From Bacteroidia bacterium (GTDB lineage: Bacteria; Bacteroidota; Bacteroidia; CAIKAF01), in the NCBI GenBank assembly GCA_016742095.1, contig JACVCJ010000027.1, forward strand, positions 1 through 49,389: a stretch of 49,389 nucleotides of DNA, given 5' to 3'. Made by a program: the position numbers and the translations under genes. Every line of letters begins with the position of its first letter. Positions within the stretch are counted from its first letter, which is position 1. The notes under the pieces were generated by a model. The model was not told the DNA's origin and searched no databases. It saw only the letters and a program-made list of their open reading frames with translations. Shown piece by piece: positions 34,044 to 42,994 of this stretch.

Positions 34044-35945
34044 ATGGGAAAGATTATCGGTATAGACCTCGGAACCACGAACTCCTGTGTGGCCGTAATG
34101 GAAGGTAGTCAGCCGCGTGTTATCGAAAACAACGAAGGCGATCGTACCACCCCTTCCATGGTGGCTTTTATGGATAATGGTGAACGTAAAGTAGGTAAGC
34201 CTGCCAAACGTCAGGCCGTAACGAATCCTACAAAAACAATATATTCCATCAAACGCTTTATGGGCAACGGATATTCTGAAGTGAGCAAGGAAATTGCGAA
34301 CGTGCCCTACGAAGTGGTAAAAGGCGACAACAATACGGCGCGTGTTAAAATTGACGACCGCCTGTACACACCGCAGGAAATTTCGGCCATGATCCTTCAG
34401 AAAATGAAGCAGACCGCCGAAGATCACCTGGGCGAAACCGTTTCAGAAGCGGTAATTACCGTACCGGCCTATTTTAACGACGCACAGCGTCAGGCTACCA
34501 AAGAAGCCGGTGAGATCGCAGGTCTGAAAGTACTGCGTATCATCAACGAGCCTACCGCTGCCGCCCTGGCCTATGGCCTGGACAAACAGCACAAAGACAG
34601 CAAAATTGTCGTATTCGACTGCGGTGGTGGTACGCACGACGTATCCGTACTGGAACTCGGCGACGGCATTTTTGAAGTAAAATCGACCGACGGGGATACA
34701 CACCTCGGTGGTGACGATTTTGACCAGAAGATCATCGACTGGCTGGCCGACGAATTTAAATCGAGCGACGGTGCAGACCTGCGTAAGGACCCGATGGCCC
34801 TGCAGCGTCTGAAAGAAGCCGCCGAAAAAGCAAAGATCGAGCTTTCGAACGCCATTCAGACCGAAATAAACCTGCCGTACATTACCGTGATCGACAATGT
34901 GCCGCGTCACCTGGTACGTTCGCTTACCCGCGCCAAATTTGAGCAGCTGGTGGCCGACCTGGTGGAACGCACCATCGCTCCCTGCCGTACCGCGCTGGAA
35001 AAAGCCGGTCTGAAAACAGCGGATATCGACGAGGTGATCCTGGTAGGTGGTAGTACACGTATCCCGGCCATACAGAGCGCCGTGGAGAAATTCTTCGGAA
35101 AAGCTCCCAACCGCAGCGTAAACCCCGACGAAGTAGTGGCCCTCGGTGCCGCTATCCAGGGTGGTGTACTGGGCGGTGAAGTGACCGACGTACTGCTGCT
35201 CGACGTAACGCCGCTTTCCCTGGGTATTGAAACCTACGGAGGCGTATTTACCAAGCTGATCGAAGCCAATACGACCATTCCTACCCGCCGCAGTGAAACC
35301 TTCTCTACGGCCAGCGATAACCAGACCTCCGTGGAGATCCACGTACTGCAGGGCGAACGTCCCATGGCTGCCCATAACCGCACCATCGGCCGTTTCCACC
35401 TGGACGGTATCCCGGTAGCTCCGCGCGGTGTTCCGCAGGTAGAAGTTACCTTTGATATCGACGCCAACGGTATCCTGAACGTATCTGCCAAAGACAAGGC
35501 CACCGGTAAGGAACAGAAGATCCGTATCGAAGCCAGCAGCGGTCTGAGCCAGGATGAGATCAACCGTATGAAGAACGAAGCGGAGGCCAATGCCGACGAA
35601 GATAAAAAAGAGCGTGAGCGCGTAGAGAAACTGAACCGCGCCGACCAGATGATCTTTGAAATGGAAAAACAGCTGAGCGAGCACGGCGATAAGATCCCGG
35701 CCGATCAGAAAGGCGCCATCGAAGAAGCCCTGAAAGAGCTGAAAGACGCGCATGCCGCCAAAGACATCGATAAACTCGACGGAGCTATGGATAAACTGAA
35801 CCAGTTGTTCCAGGCCGCTTCTGCAGCCATGTACCAGAATGCCGGTGCGGAGCAGGGTGCAGCCCAGGACCCGGGTCAGCAGAACCAGGGCGGCGGCGGA
35901 TCAGATAACGCTACCGACGTGGAATACGAGGAAGTAAAAGGGTAA
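34044..35945 (+). CDS. dnaK: Hsp70 chaperone DnaK
   Basis: This 633-aa protein begins [20 protein letters not shown], the first Hsp70 signature, and includes [17 protein letters not shown] and the third signature [14 protein letters not shown]. The nucleotide-binding domain covers residues 1-385. The substrate-binding domain follows, with a helical lid and an acidic end EYEEVKG. The second signature reads [15 protein letters not shown], with Cys instead of a hydrophobic residue and His instead of Phe. No dnaJ or grpE is adjacent. An inverted repeat precedes it and a strong terminator follows. Confidence 0.98.
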   Translation: MGKIIGIDLGTTNSCVAVMEGSQPRVIENNEGDRTTPSMVAFMDNGERKVGKPAKRQAVTNPTKTIYSIKRFMGNGYSEVSKEIANVPYEVVKGDNNTARVKIDDRLYTPQEISAMILQKMKQTAEDHLGETVSEAVITVPAYFNDAQRQATKEAGEIAGLKVLRIINEPTAAALAYGLDKQHKDSKIVVFDCGGGTHDVSVLELGDGIFEVKSTDGDTHLGGDDFDQKIIDWLADEFKSSDGADLRKDPMALQRLKEAAEKAKIELSNAIQTEINLPYITVIDNVPRHLVRSLTRAKFEQLVADLVERTIAPCRTALEKAGLKTADIDEVILVGGSTRIPAIQSAVEKFFGKAPNRSVNPDEVVALGAAIQGGVLGGEVTDVLLLDVTPLSLGIETYGGVFTKLIEANTTIPTRRSETFSTASDNQTSVEIHVLQGERPMAAHNRTIGRFHLDGIPVAPRGVPQVEVTFDIDANGILNVSAKDKATGKEQKIRIEASSGLSQDEINRMKNEAEANADEDKKERERVEKLNRADQMIFEMEKQLSEHGDKIPADQKGAIEEALKELKDAHAAKDIDKLDGAMDKLNQLFQAASAAMYQNAGAEQGAAQDPGQQNQGGGGSDNATDVEYEEVKG

Positions 35946-35966
35946 TTTACATCCAATATATATGTA

Positions 35967-36003
35967 AAAGCCGTCTCGCTGTCAGCGAGACGGCTTTCTT
36001 TTT
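35967..36003. terminator. Bidirectional terminator after dnaK
   Basis: AAAGCCGTCTCGCT (35967-35980) pairs over 14 bp with AGCGAGACGGCTTT (35984-35997) around GTC, followed by CTTTTT on the plus strand and T-rich sequence on the minus strand. It serves dnaK and the convergent gene at 36017. Confidence 0.9.
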
Positions 36004-36016
36004 ATAAAACAATACG

Positions 36017-36547
36017 CTAATGAAAGCCGTTGAACTGGTGCGGGGCAATAACGGGTTTGAGCCGGTTCCGGCGGCAGTTATAGGTTACGCCTACCCAGTC
36101 GTTCATTTTAAGACCTAAATAGGTCGCCAGGGTAGGAACGGCCACTCCCAGCAGAGGAACGCCCACCTGCAGGTTTGTCCCCGGGTTGATGAGCGCGTTC
36201 ACCAGGGTAATGGCCGGCAGCAGAATGCCGGTGTAGGCCAGTATCTTTTTGGCGCCGCGGTTACGCTTGCGCGGGAACAGCTTGATGCTCTGTATGTCTT
36301 CGTAAGGTGTAAAAAAGCGGGCTTCGAGGACCAGGCCCGAATCGCGCACATCGGTGATCAGGTAAGTATTTATCTGGTTCTCGTTGCGCAGGCGTATATG
36401 GATCTCATCGCCCACATTGAAATAAAAGCGTTTGCGGCCCGGCGGATCGAACGCGGCGGAAAGTGCCTGTGAAAAGGCGGCCTGGCAGCAAAAGCAAAGC
36501 GCGAAAAAAAGGAGTGTTCGTTGCAGGGTCCTTGTCATACGGGGCAT
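36017..36547 (-). CDS. Exported 176-aa hypothetical protein
   Basis: A signal peptide (TLLFFALCFCCQAAFSQ) follows a short basic start. The ATG two codons further in (MTRTLQ) is an equally possible start. The mature part begins with a beta-rich domain (RFYFNVGDEIHIRLRNENQ, then TYLITDVRDSGLVL) and a hydrophobic stretch (ILAYTGILLPAITLVNALI) that may form a membrane helix. The C-terminus is basic. No family is recognised. The upstream neighbour on the same strand ends 19 nt away, so they may share a transcript. Confidence 0.8.
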   Translation of the reverse strand: MPRMTRTLQRTLLFFALCFCCQAAFSQALSAAFDPPGRKRFYFNVGDEIHIRLRNENQINTYLITDVRDSGLVLEARFFTPYEDIQSIKLFPRKRNRGAKKILAYTGILLPAITLVNALINPGTNLQVGVPLLGVAVPTLATYLGLKMNDWVGVTYNCRRNRLKPVIAPHQFNGFH

Positions 36548-36566
36548 TAACGCAAAAGGGGTCGGA

Positions 36567-37643
36567 TTATTTTTTAAACTGGTCTACCCATTCGGCGAAA
36601 GTAAGCCTTTTCAGGGGGAGCTGTGTATTCTGGAAATACGTGTCCAGGTCTTTGTTTACCTGGAGTACCGCAGGTTCAGGCTCCGGTTCGGGCTCTGCCT
36701 CTTCGGTAAGGATGTTTTCTCCGGCCATCGGCTGAACGGGAATTTCAGCGGCAGGCGGCAGGTGATGCTCGGCCGCCACATCTTCGGCGGCAGTATGCAT
36801 GTGTTCCCGGGCATACACCGGTTCTTCAGGCTCTACCTCCGGATGCTGCAGGACGGTTTCTGTCTCCGGGTGTATCCACATATCGCTGTGGCCGCTTTCC
36901 GTATATATTACCTCGGGTACCTGCATATCGTGATCTTCGGGCGCATATTCCGGTTCTTCGGTCTGCTGAATTTCCTCTGCAGGCACTTCCTCTGTCACTT
37001 TTTCAACCTCCCATTTGTGGGCCTGGATGAACTCCTGCGCCTCTTCTTTTTCCTGCGCCTCTGCCTGCTGACCGTAGTCGATGCCCAGTTTCGGCAGGGT
37101 GATCTCCTGGTATTCCTGCGATTCCGTTTTACGCTTTTCAGCAATTTCGGCAATACGGCGGCGGATCTCCTCCATTTTCTTTTCGGGATCTTCCTCTACG
37201 TGAATATGGGAAGTGTGCGTATGACCTTCTTCCTGTTTGGGTTCCGGGACAGCGGTTGCCGCCTCCGGCGCTTTTGCTTCCGGTTCCGGAACGGGCACAT
37301 CGTTTACAACGGGCACGGTAACCTCGGCCACTTCCGCTTTTGTTTCTTCTTTTTTGGGCTGGTAATGGGTGTGCGTGTTCTCGGCAGCGATCGCGATCTC
37401 TTCCTGCTCCTGTTTTTCTTCGGCTGCTTTCTGTGCCTGTTGCTGAGCAAGGACCAGGGCGGCCTTCTTTTTGCGTTTGCGCGAACGGCGAACGGCAATA
37501 ATGACCAGCAGTAATATGCAGATGATAAGCAGCCCTACACAGCCGGCCAGTGCATACAGCACGATCTCGGCATCTTTTTGAGGATCTCCGGTGATGTCGA
37601 TCTTAACGGGTAACTCCAGGGCATGTGCTATTCTCATGGGCAT
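36567..37643 (-). CDS. Single-span membrane protein with long acidic Glu/Pro-rich tail
   Basis: At 358 aa, it has a short N-terminal part, one membrane helix (ALAGCVGLLIICILLLVIIA), a strongly basic patch (VRRSRKRKKKAA), and then about 280 residues of low-complexity sequence rich in Glu, Pro, Val and His (for example EPEPEPEPAVLQ, THTHYQPKKEE). The end returns to an ordered-looking motif (PLKRLTFAEWVDQFKK). The charge pattern places the tail in the cytoplasm. No family is recognised. It could be a scaffold or a membrane-linked hub. Confidence 0.8.
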   Translation of the reverse strand: MPMRIAHALELPVKIDITGDPQKDAEIVLYALAGCVGLLIICILLLVIIAVRRSRKRKKKAALVLAQQQAQKAAEEKQEQEEIAIAAENTHTHYQPKKEETKAEVAEVTVPVVNDVPVPEPEAKAPEAATAVPEPKQEEGHTHTSHIHVEEDPEKKMEEIRRRIAEIAEKRKTESQEYQEITLPKLGIDYGQQAEAQEKEEAQEFIQAHKWEVEKVTEEVPAEEIQQTEEPEYAPEDHDMQVPEVIYTESGHSDMWIHPETETVLQHPEVEPEEPVYAREHMHTAAEDVAAEHHLPPAAEIPVQPMAGENILTEEAEPEPEPEPAVLQVNKDLDTYFQNTQLPLKRLTFAEWVDQFKK

Positions 37644-37835
37644 TGCTGTTTTGGTCTGTGCTGTTTTAAGAGCGGTAAAAATACAAATTACAGAGGGAAC
37701 GGGATTAAAATTAAAATTTTTGCCGGTATGTGCATCGTTTATTTTTCGACTTTTCGTATTTTACAAAAATCCCGGGAAAGGTCTACTGTATGCAGGCCTT
37801 ACCCGTTTTATGTTATACCTAATTGTTATGTTTTT

Positions 37836-38744
37836 ATGAAAGTTTCTCTTAAATCGCACGGGCAGGATAAGACACGGATCCGGAAATTGGTAAGGGCGCA
37901 CACTATTAAAGAAGTTTTACTGATATGGGCGGGTATAGGCAGTGCCACACTCGGCCTGAAAGGTTTTTTGCTGCCGAACGGCTTTATGGACGGCGGGGTT
38001 ACCGGAATTTCGCTGCTGGTAAGCCGGCTCACGGGTCTGGACCTTTCCATACTCATTATCCTCATCAACCTGCCCTTCATTTATATCGGTTCCAAACAGA
38101 TATCCAGACAGTTTGCGGTCAAAACGCTCTGCGCGGTCATCGGTCTCTCGTTCCTGGTGCACTTTGTAGAATTACCCGAGATCACGCATGATAAACTGCT
38201 TATTTCCGTTTTCGGCGGATTTTTTCTCGGCGCAGGCATCGGCCTGGCCATACGCGGCGGCAGTGTGATCGACGGTACCGAGGTACTGGCGGTGTTCGTA
38301 AGCCGTAAATCGAGCCTTACGGTGGGCGACTTTATCGCGGTATTCAATGTGCTGCTTTTTGCTTCGGCCGCCCTGCTCATCGACCTGGAAACGGCCATGT
38401 ACTCCATGCTTACCTACCTGGCAGCCTCCAAAACGGTCGACTTCCTCATCAACGGTATCGAGGAATACATGGGTATTACCATTATTTCGCCCAGGGCCGA
38501 AGAGATAAAGACCGCCATTATTGAGAACCTGGGTATGGCCGTTACGGTATACAAGGGAGAGGGCGGTTACGGAAAAAGCGGCCGCGTGGAAGAAGACCGC
38601 AAGATCATTTTTGCCGTGGTGACCCGCCTGGAAGTACAGAAACTGAAGGTGGAAGTGGAAAAGGTAGACCCCAAAGCCTTTGTGATCCAGCATACCATCA
38701 ACGATACCAAGGGCGGAATGATCAAAAAACGGCCCCTGCATTAA
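37836..38744 (+). CDS. YitT family membrane protein (DUF161/DUF2179)
   Basis: This 302-aa protein starts at ATG 37836. The frame is open to 37623, but the earlier part is Cys-rich and unlike family members. There are five or six hydrophobic segments with family hallmarks: FLLPNGFMDGGVTGISLL, SLTVGDFIAVFNVLLF and GTEVLAVFVSRK. The cytoplasmic C-terminal domain (GITIISPRAEEIKTAI, then YKGEGGYGKSGRVEEDRKII) is DUF2179-like, a ferredoxin-like regulatory fold. Some family members are thought to transport small solutes. The function is not established here. Confidence 0.92.
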   Translation: MKVSLKSHGQDKTRIRKLVRAHTIKEVLLIWAGIGSATLGLKGFLLPNGFMDGGVTGISLLVSRLTGLDLSILIILINLPFIYIGSKQISRQFAVKTLCAVIGLSFLVHFVELPEITHDKLLISVFGGFFLGAGIGLAIRGGSVIDGTEVLAVFVSRKSSLTVGDFIAVFNVLLFASAALLIDLETAMYSMLTYLAASKTVDFLINGIEEYMGITIISPRAEEIKTAIIENLGMAVTVYKGEGGYGKSGRVEEDRKIIFAVVTRLEVQKLKVEVEKVDPKAFVIQHTINDTKGGMIKKRPLH

Positions 38745-38804
38745 CACTGCGTTAAGCGGAAGGGCTGTAGTCCACCCGCAGACCTAATTTTCTTAGTATG
38801 AAGT

Positions 38805-38853
38805 GCCCGGCTTATTTTTGAATATTGGTTCATAAATAAACCGGGCTTTTTTT
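38805..38853 (+). terminator. Terminator after the YitT gene
   Basis: GCCCGG (38805-38810) and TTATTT pair with AAATAA and CCGGGC (38841-38846), followed by TTTTTTT. It overlaps the last codons of the convergent TetR gene. Confidence 0.75.
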
Positions 38854-39427
38854 ATCTTCGTATACTGCTCCAGAGCATGTCCAGTATCTGTTCGCGTAAC
38901 AATTTGGTAATGGGTCTGCCGCTGTCTATGCAGTACTTGATGATCTCGTTACTGGCTCCCAGCAGCTGCCGCAGCATCAGTTCGCGGTCAATATCCTTGA
39001 TAAGCATTTCATTACGGGCCGATCTCAGCATGTTCAGCACCGGGAGCGCCAGCTGTTCGATCTCTGCGGCGGTCTCCGGGTAGAGGTAGGAAGAACGGTA
39101 GAACTGCTCAATGAAGATCATTTTCTCCGGGCTGCCGTAACAGAAGTCGATGTAATTGATCATACTCTTTTTAAACGCCGTAAAAAAGGGATCGTCCGTT
39201 TCCACGTCCTGCATCATAGCGGTGTGTATCTCTGCCTTTACGTGCAGCAGCAGCGCATTGATGAGGTCTTCCTTGTTCCTGAAATACAGGTACACCGTAC
39301 CCGTGGCCACCCGGGCCTCCTTTGCCACCACGGCCATCTTTAATCCGCCGAAACCGGTACGCAGTACACAGCGCAACGTGGCGTCGAAAATGGCCTGTTT
39401 TTTGTCTCCGCTCTTCGTTCTCGTCAC
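38852..39427 (-). CDS. TetR/AcrR family transcriptional regulator
   Basis: This 191-aa protein has a TetR DNA-binding domain at 9-58: KQAIFDATLRCVLRTGFGGL, then VAKEARVATGTVYLYFRNKE and DLINALL. The C-terminal ligand domain is helical and variable. The start is a GTG (39425-39427). No upstream in-frame ATG exists before a stop, and the first internal Met would remove the HTH. An exact -7 box lies only 4 nt upstream, so the mRNA may be leaderless. The target genes are unknown; the adjacent divergent gene is a Crp/Fnr regulator. Confidence 0.92.
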   Translation of the reverse strand: MTRTKSGDKKQAIFDATLRCVLRTGFGGLKMAVVAKEARVATGTVYLYFRNKEDLINALLLHVKAEIHTAMMQDVETDDPFFTAFKKSMINYIDFCYGSPEKMIFIEQFYRSSYLYPETAAEIEQLALPVLNMLRSARNEMLIKDIDRELMLRQLLGASNEIIKYCIDSGRPITKLLREQILDMLWSSIRR

Positions 39428-39431
39428 CTTA

Positions 39432-39439
39432 CAAACCTA
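39432..39439 (-). promoter_or_regulatory. -7 box of the TetR gene
   Basis: On the minus strand this reads TAGGTTTG, an exact TAnnTTTG match, ending 4 nt before the GTG start. The transcription start would coincide with the start codon. Confidence 0.5.
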
Positions 39440-39525
39440 TGAATAAAAGTTCATTTTTTATGTTAAAATATTTATATTCAGTTGTTTTTTAATAGTGAAG
39501 TGCCTTTTTTGAGAAGCCGGAACCC

Positions 39526-39560
39526 TTTGCCGGTGGGCTGTCGGGCTTTTTGTACATTTA
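39526..39560 (+). promoter_or_regulatory. Possible promoter of the Crp/Fnr gene
   Basis: TTTG (39526-39529), a 23-bp spacer and TACATTTA (39553-39560, one mismatch to TAnnTTTG) precede the ATG by 12 nt. Confidence 0.35.
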
Positions 39561-39572
39561 CGCGGTTTTTAT

Positions 39573-40148
39573 ATGGAAACGCTCCGGCAATATATACGGT
39601 CTGTGGCTCCCCTGGAAGAAGAAGCCTGCCGGCGGCTTGCCGCCTGTTTTGAGCCGGTGGTGTACCCGCGCGGGCATCGTCTTTTCAGTGCGGGCAGGAC
39701 AGAGACCCGGATGTACTTTCTTGAAAAGGGCATTGCCCGGGCTTTCTGTGATTCGGCAGACGGCGAGGAACTCAGCTTCTGGTTCGGCATGGAGGGTGAT
39801 ATCGTACTTTCGTATAACAGTTATATCCACAACCGGCCCGGCTACGAGCACGTGGAACTGTTGGAAGACAGCCGTCTCTGGGCCGCTTCCATCGAAGACG
39901 TACGTAAACTTTACCTGAGCGATATAGACATTGCCAACTGGGCCCGTAAACTGGCCGAACAGGAACTGATCCGTACCGAGGAACGTTTTATTTCCAGGCA
40001 GACGGGAACCGCCCTGGAGCGCTACCGGGAGCTGCTGCGTACCCAGCCCAGGCTGCTGCAGCGTGTGCCCCTGGGGCATATTGCCTCGTACCTGGGCGTA
40101 ACGCAGGTGACCCTTAGTCGTATACGCGCCGAGGTGCGTTCATTATAA
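39573..40148 (+). CDS. Crp/Fnr family transcriptional regulator
   Basis: This is a 191-aa protein. The N-terminal cyclic-nucleotide-binding-like barrel (residues 20-110) includes YPRGHRLFSAGRTETRMYFL, then EKGIARAF. The C-terminal helix-turn-helix is LGHIASYLGVTQVTLSRIRA. The residues that bind cAMP in Crp are not recognisable and there is no Fe-S Cys cluster, so the ligand is unknown. The ClC channel gene starts 21 nt downstream, probably in the same transcript. Confidence 0.92.
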   Translation: METLRQYIRSVAPLEEEACRRLAACFEPVVYPRGHRLFSAGRTETRMYFLEKGIARAFCDSADGEELSFWFGMEGDIVLSYNSYIHNRPGYEHVELLEDSRLWAASIEDVRKLYLSDIDIANWARKLAEQELIRTEERFISRQTGTALERYRELLRTQPRLLQRVPLGHIASYLGVTQVTLSRIRAEVRSL

Positions 40149-40169
40149 TTTCAGAACCAAACGGAAAAT

Positions 40170-41429
40170 ATGAAACTGAAAGGAAGAAGAAAACTGGTTA
40201 CCTACCTCAATATCCTGGACCAGCCGATCCGGTTCAGTCCCTTTGTGTTCAGCCGCCTGTTTTTATTGTGGGCTCTACTGGGACTCACGGGCGGTCTGAT
40301 CGCCGGTATGTATTGGGTGGTGCTGGAAGCTTTAACGCATTGGCTGGGTATTTTTACGGGCTGGCAGGTGATACCGGTAATGGCCGGCTGCGGACTGCTG
40401 GCGGGTCTGGTGATCCATTTTATAGGAGACCCCGGCGAGATCCACCTTATTGTGAATAATATACGCTTTAATAAAGGCAAACTCGAGCCCCGGAACAATC
40501 CTTCCATGATCCTTTCGTCCCTGCTGTGCGTGGCCTCCGGCGGAAGCCTGGGCCCGGAAGCCCCCCTGGTGCAGGTAACGGGCTCCACAGGTACCTGGCT
40601 CGGGAAACTTTTCCGGCTGAAGGGCGAGGAACTGCGCTCCCTCAGCATCGCAGGCATGGCTTCGGGTTTCACGGCCCTGTTCGGCGCCCCGCTCGGTGGC
40701 AGTCTCTTCTCCCTGGAAATACTGCATCACAAACATGCCGTGGAATATTACAAGGCCATAATCCCGGCCCTGGTGGCCAGCTGTTTCAGCTACCTGGTGT
40801 TTGCCTTCATCATACACCTGGGACTGGGGCCGGTCTGGAATTTATCTTCGTATACGTATTCGGGCATCTTCGATTTTGCCTATGCCATTGTTTTTGCCAT
40901 TGCGGGTACGGCCATGGGCTGGATCTTTATTTTCTGCACCCGGTTCTTTAAATACCTGTTCGAAAAACGGCCGATACCCATATATATACGTACCCTGGCA
41001 GGGGGCCTGCTGCTGGGTATTATTGCCTTCTACCTGCCCATTACTCGGTATTTCGGGCATCATGAGATCAACGAACTGCTGTCGGGGAACTTTCCTTTGC
41101 AACTGTTGCTGGCCATACTGGTCTTTAAGGTCATTGCCATTTCCATTACGGTAACATCAGGCTGGAGAGGCGGTTTTATCATACCCCTGTTTTTTGTGGG
41201 CACCACACTGGGGCTCATCATTCACCAGCTGTTTCCGTCGCTGAACCTCAGCCTGGTCATTGTAAGCTGTATGGCAGCCATCAATGCCTGCGTTACCCGC
41301 ACGCCCATGAGTACCACCATACTGCTGGCCACGCTTACCGGCTTCGGGCATTTTGTCCCGATCCTGTTTGCCAGCTTAACCGGCTATTTCCTGGCGCCCC
41401 GTATCCCCTTCATCCGTTCCCAGATGTAA
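40170..41429 (+). CDS. ClC family chloride channel/transporter
   Basis: This 419-aa membrane protein has about ten helices. ClC filter segments are recognisable: GGSLGPEAPLVQVTGSTG (the GxxGPE region), ASGFTALFGAPLGGSLFSLE, and ITVTSGWRGGFIIPLFFVG. The canonical gating Glu of GREGP is shifted in this GSLGPE type, which is found in many bacterial family members. Whether it is a channel or a chloride/proton antiporter is not clear. It follows the Crp/Fnr gene and converges with the next gene, with 3 nt between the stops. Confidence 0.93.
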   Translation: MKLKGRRKLVTYLNILDQPIRFSPFVFSRLFLLWALLGLTGGLIAGMYWVVLEALTHWLGIFTGWQVIPVMAGCGLLAGLVIHFIGDPGEIHLIVNNIRFNKGKLEPRNNPSMILSSLLCVASGGSLGPEAPLVQVTGSTGTWLGKLFRLKGEELRSLSIAGMASGFTALFGAPLGGSLFSLEILHHKHAVEYYKAIIPALVASCFSYLVFAFIIHLGLGPVWNLSSYTYSGIFDFAYAIVFAIAGTAMGWIFIFCTRFFKYLFEKRPIPIYIRTLAGGLLLGIIAFYLPITRYFGHHEINELLSGNFPLQLLLAILVFKVIAISITVTSGWRGGFIIPLFFVGTTLGLIIHQLFPSLNLSLVIVSCMAAINACVTRTPMSTTILLATLTGFGHFVPILFASLTGYFLAPRIPFIRSQM

Positions 41430-41432
41430 GGA

Positions 41433-42251
41433 TCAATCCTCCTCCGGGTCCTTTTCTTTTTTGAAGCGGTCGAAGTCGATGTTGAACGAGAAGCCGGCCG
41501 CGATCACATCGGCATATTCATTGCCGGAGAACAGGCGCATGTACGAAATATCGATCTGGAAGCGGGGCCGCGGACAATAGGTGAGCCCGATATCGAAACC
41601 CGGCTCAAACCCTGCCTGCGTGCCATAGCCGAAAACCTCGGCAAAGGGTTCCCACTGTTTCACGGTGTACGAGAAGCAGGCTGCGTACTGCAGCGTATGC
41701 CGCATCTGGTTGCCGCCCCACCAGTAACTTACATTGTAATTGATGCCGAAGGGACCGATGTTGTTCATAAAATGCAGCACCACTTCGGTCTGTAACAGCC
41801 CGATCTGCGGATCGCGCAGTTTCTGCAGCGGGTACACCACGTTCACACCTACCGACATGGCCGGCCGGGCCCTGCGGGCGTTCATGATGCGTATCTTGGT
41901 ACCGATGGCGCCGGCATCCTGGTTTTGTTTGATGTTGTTGCGGATATACCGGATGGAAGAAGGCTCGTAATTGAGTGCAAACCGGAGTTCGGCGCGGTGG
42001 TGCGGGCTGTACCTCAACAATACGGAAGGGAACCAGGTCTCGGAAATGCCGAATTTGGGCGAATACGAGAACCCGAACTCCGTTTGTAAACTGCGGGGTG
42101 CGACCAGGAAGGGATAATCGGCTACCCCCGGCCTGTCGAAGCTGCGGGGAATGGTATCTTTAAATACGGGCCTGGTCCCGGCCTTCGACTGGGCCAGACC
42201 CGTACTTGTCAACATACACAATATCAGTAGCGCGCAACAGTTGCGGAACAC
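41433..42251 (-). CDS. Outer-membrane beta-barrel protein (272 aa)
   Basis: The preferred start is GTG 42251, giving a clean signal peptide (MFRNCCALLILCMLTSTGLAQ) 4 nt after the upstream stop. An ATG at 42284 would add 11 residues and overlap the previous gene, and the frame is open even further. The mature protein has alternating strands with aromatic girdle residues (FGFSYSPKFGISETWFPSVL, then FGINYNVSYWWGG) and a Phe-containing end region (AAGFSFNIDF). These suggest a beta-barrel. It may be a transport or sensing porin. No specific family is recognised. Confidence 0.8.
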   Translation of the reverse strand: MFRNCCALLILCMLTSTGLAQSKAGTRPVFKDTIPRSFDRPGVADYPFLVAPRSLQTEFGFSYSPKFGISETWFPSVLLRYSPHHRAELRFALNYEPSSIRYIRNNIKQNQDAGAIGTKIRIMNARRARPAMSVGVNVVYPLQKLRDPQIGLLQTEVVLHFMNNIGPFGINYNVSYWWGGNQMRHTLQYAACFSYTVKQWEPFAEVFGYGTQAGFEPGFDIGLTYCPRPRFQIDISYMRLFSGNEYADVIAAGFSFNIDFDRFKKEKDPEED

Positions 42252-42255
42252 CGCC

Positions 42256-42951
42256 TTAGAACATGAACGTGAGGCGTATCCCATACATTTCGGTTCTGCC
42301 TGTATACGCTGTCTGGCCGGGCCGCTGGTACAGTCCGACAAAGCCCTGGTTGGTAACCGCATGTACACGCAGCATGGCGTGCGGGCCTGCATCGATGTCC
42401 ACACCTATGGCTGCATGCAAAGGCGCTTCAAAACGCCGGAAGCGATTGGTATACAGCGTGGTAAGGTTAAAGTCCTCGATGGCATAATACATATACGTAC
42501 TTCCGCGGAAAAGCCAGTTGGGTTCTGCACCCAGCAACAGGCTGAACTGGAAACCCGGCAGCCATTTTTTAGGCGTTTTCAGTACCAGGGCCAGCGGAAA
42601 ATCGAGCGAGTGCTGGCGCAGACGCATCCGGTACGTACTATCGTTCATGTTCGGATAGTTTATATTGTTCTGCAGCCTCAGACCGGCTCCGCGCTGCTGG
42701 TAACCGATACCCGCCGAAATACCGATGTAGTCGGTGAACATGTATTCGAAAATGGCATGCGCACCCAGGCTGGGTTTAAAATAGGTAGGCTGACCCAGTC
42801 CGCGCAGGTCTGTCCACACGTTCGAAAAGGAAAACCCGTAGTAAAAGTGCTTTACCTTTACTTTGGCGCTGTCCTGTTTGTCTTTATTCCTCTGGGCTGA
42901 GGCGGAGATCGTGATCATCAGCAGGCTGAGCCCTAACAGAATTTTTTTCAT
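42256..42951 (-). CDS. PorT-like outer-membrane beta-barrel protein
   Basis: This 231-aa protein has a signal peptide (MKKILLGLSLLMITISASAQ), then beta strands with alternating hydrophobic residues (KHFYYGFSFSNVW, YIGISAGIGYQQRGAGL) and a terminal Phe (YGIRLTFMF), the usual outer-membrane insertion signal. The strand pattern resembles the PorT/OmpA-like 8-stranded barrels common in Bacteroidota. It lies 43 nt downstream of the RND pump gene and 4 nt upstream of the next barrel gene. Function is unknown. Confidence 0.85.
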   Translation of the reverse strand: MKKILLGLSLLMITISASAQRNKDKQDSAKVKVKHFYYGFSFSNVWTDLRGLGQPTYFKPSLGAHAIFEYMFTDYIGISAGIGYQQRGAGLRLQNNINYPNMNDSTYRMRLRQHSLDFPLALVLKTPKKWLPGFQFSLLLGAEPNWLFRGSTYMYYAIEDFNLTTLYTNRFRRFEAPLHAAIGVDIDAGPHAMLRVHAVTNQGFVGLYQRPGQTAYTGRTEMYGIRLTFMF

Positions 42952-42994
42952 TGTCTTCTATTTTTTCACTCTGTATCGAACGGAGTGCGATTTA

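Noticed and set aside
37623-37835. Earlier start for the YitT gene
   Set aside because: The added part is Cys/Arg-rich and unlike YitT proteins. It overlaps the start of the divergent gene.
42252-42404. Longer start for the barrel gene at 41433
   Set aside because: It would overlap the upstream gene by up to 149 nt and bury the signal peptide. The GTG at 42251 gives a clean signal peptide.
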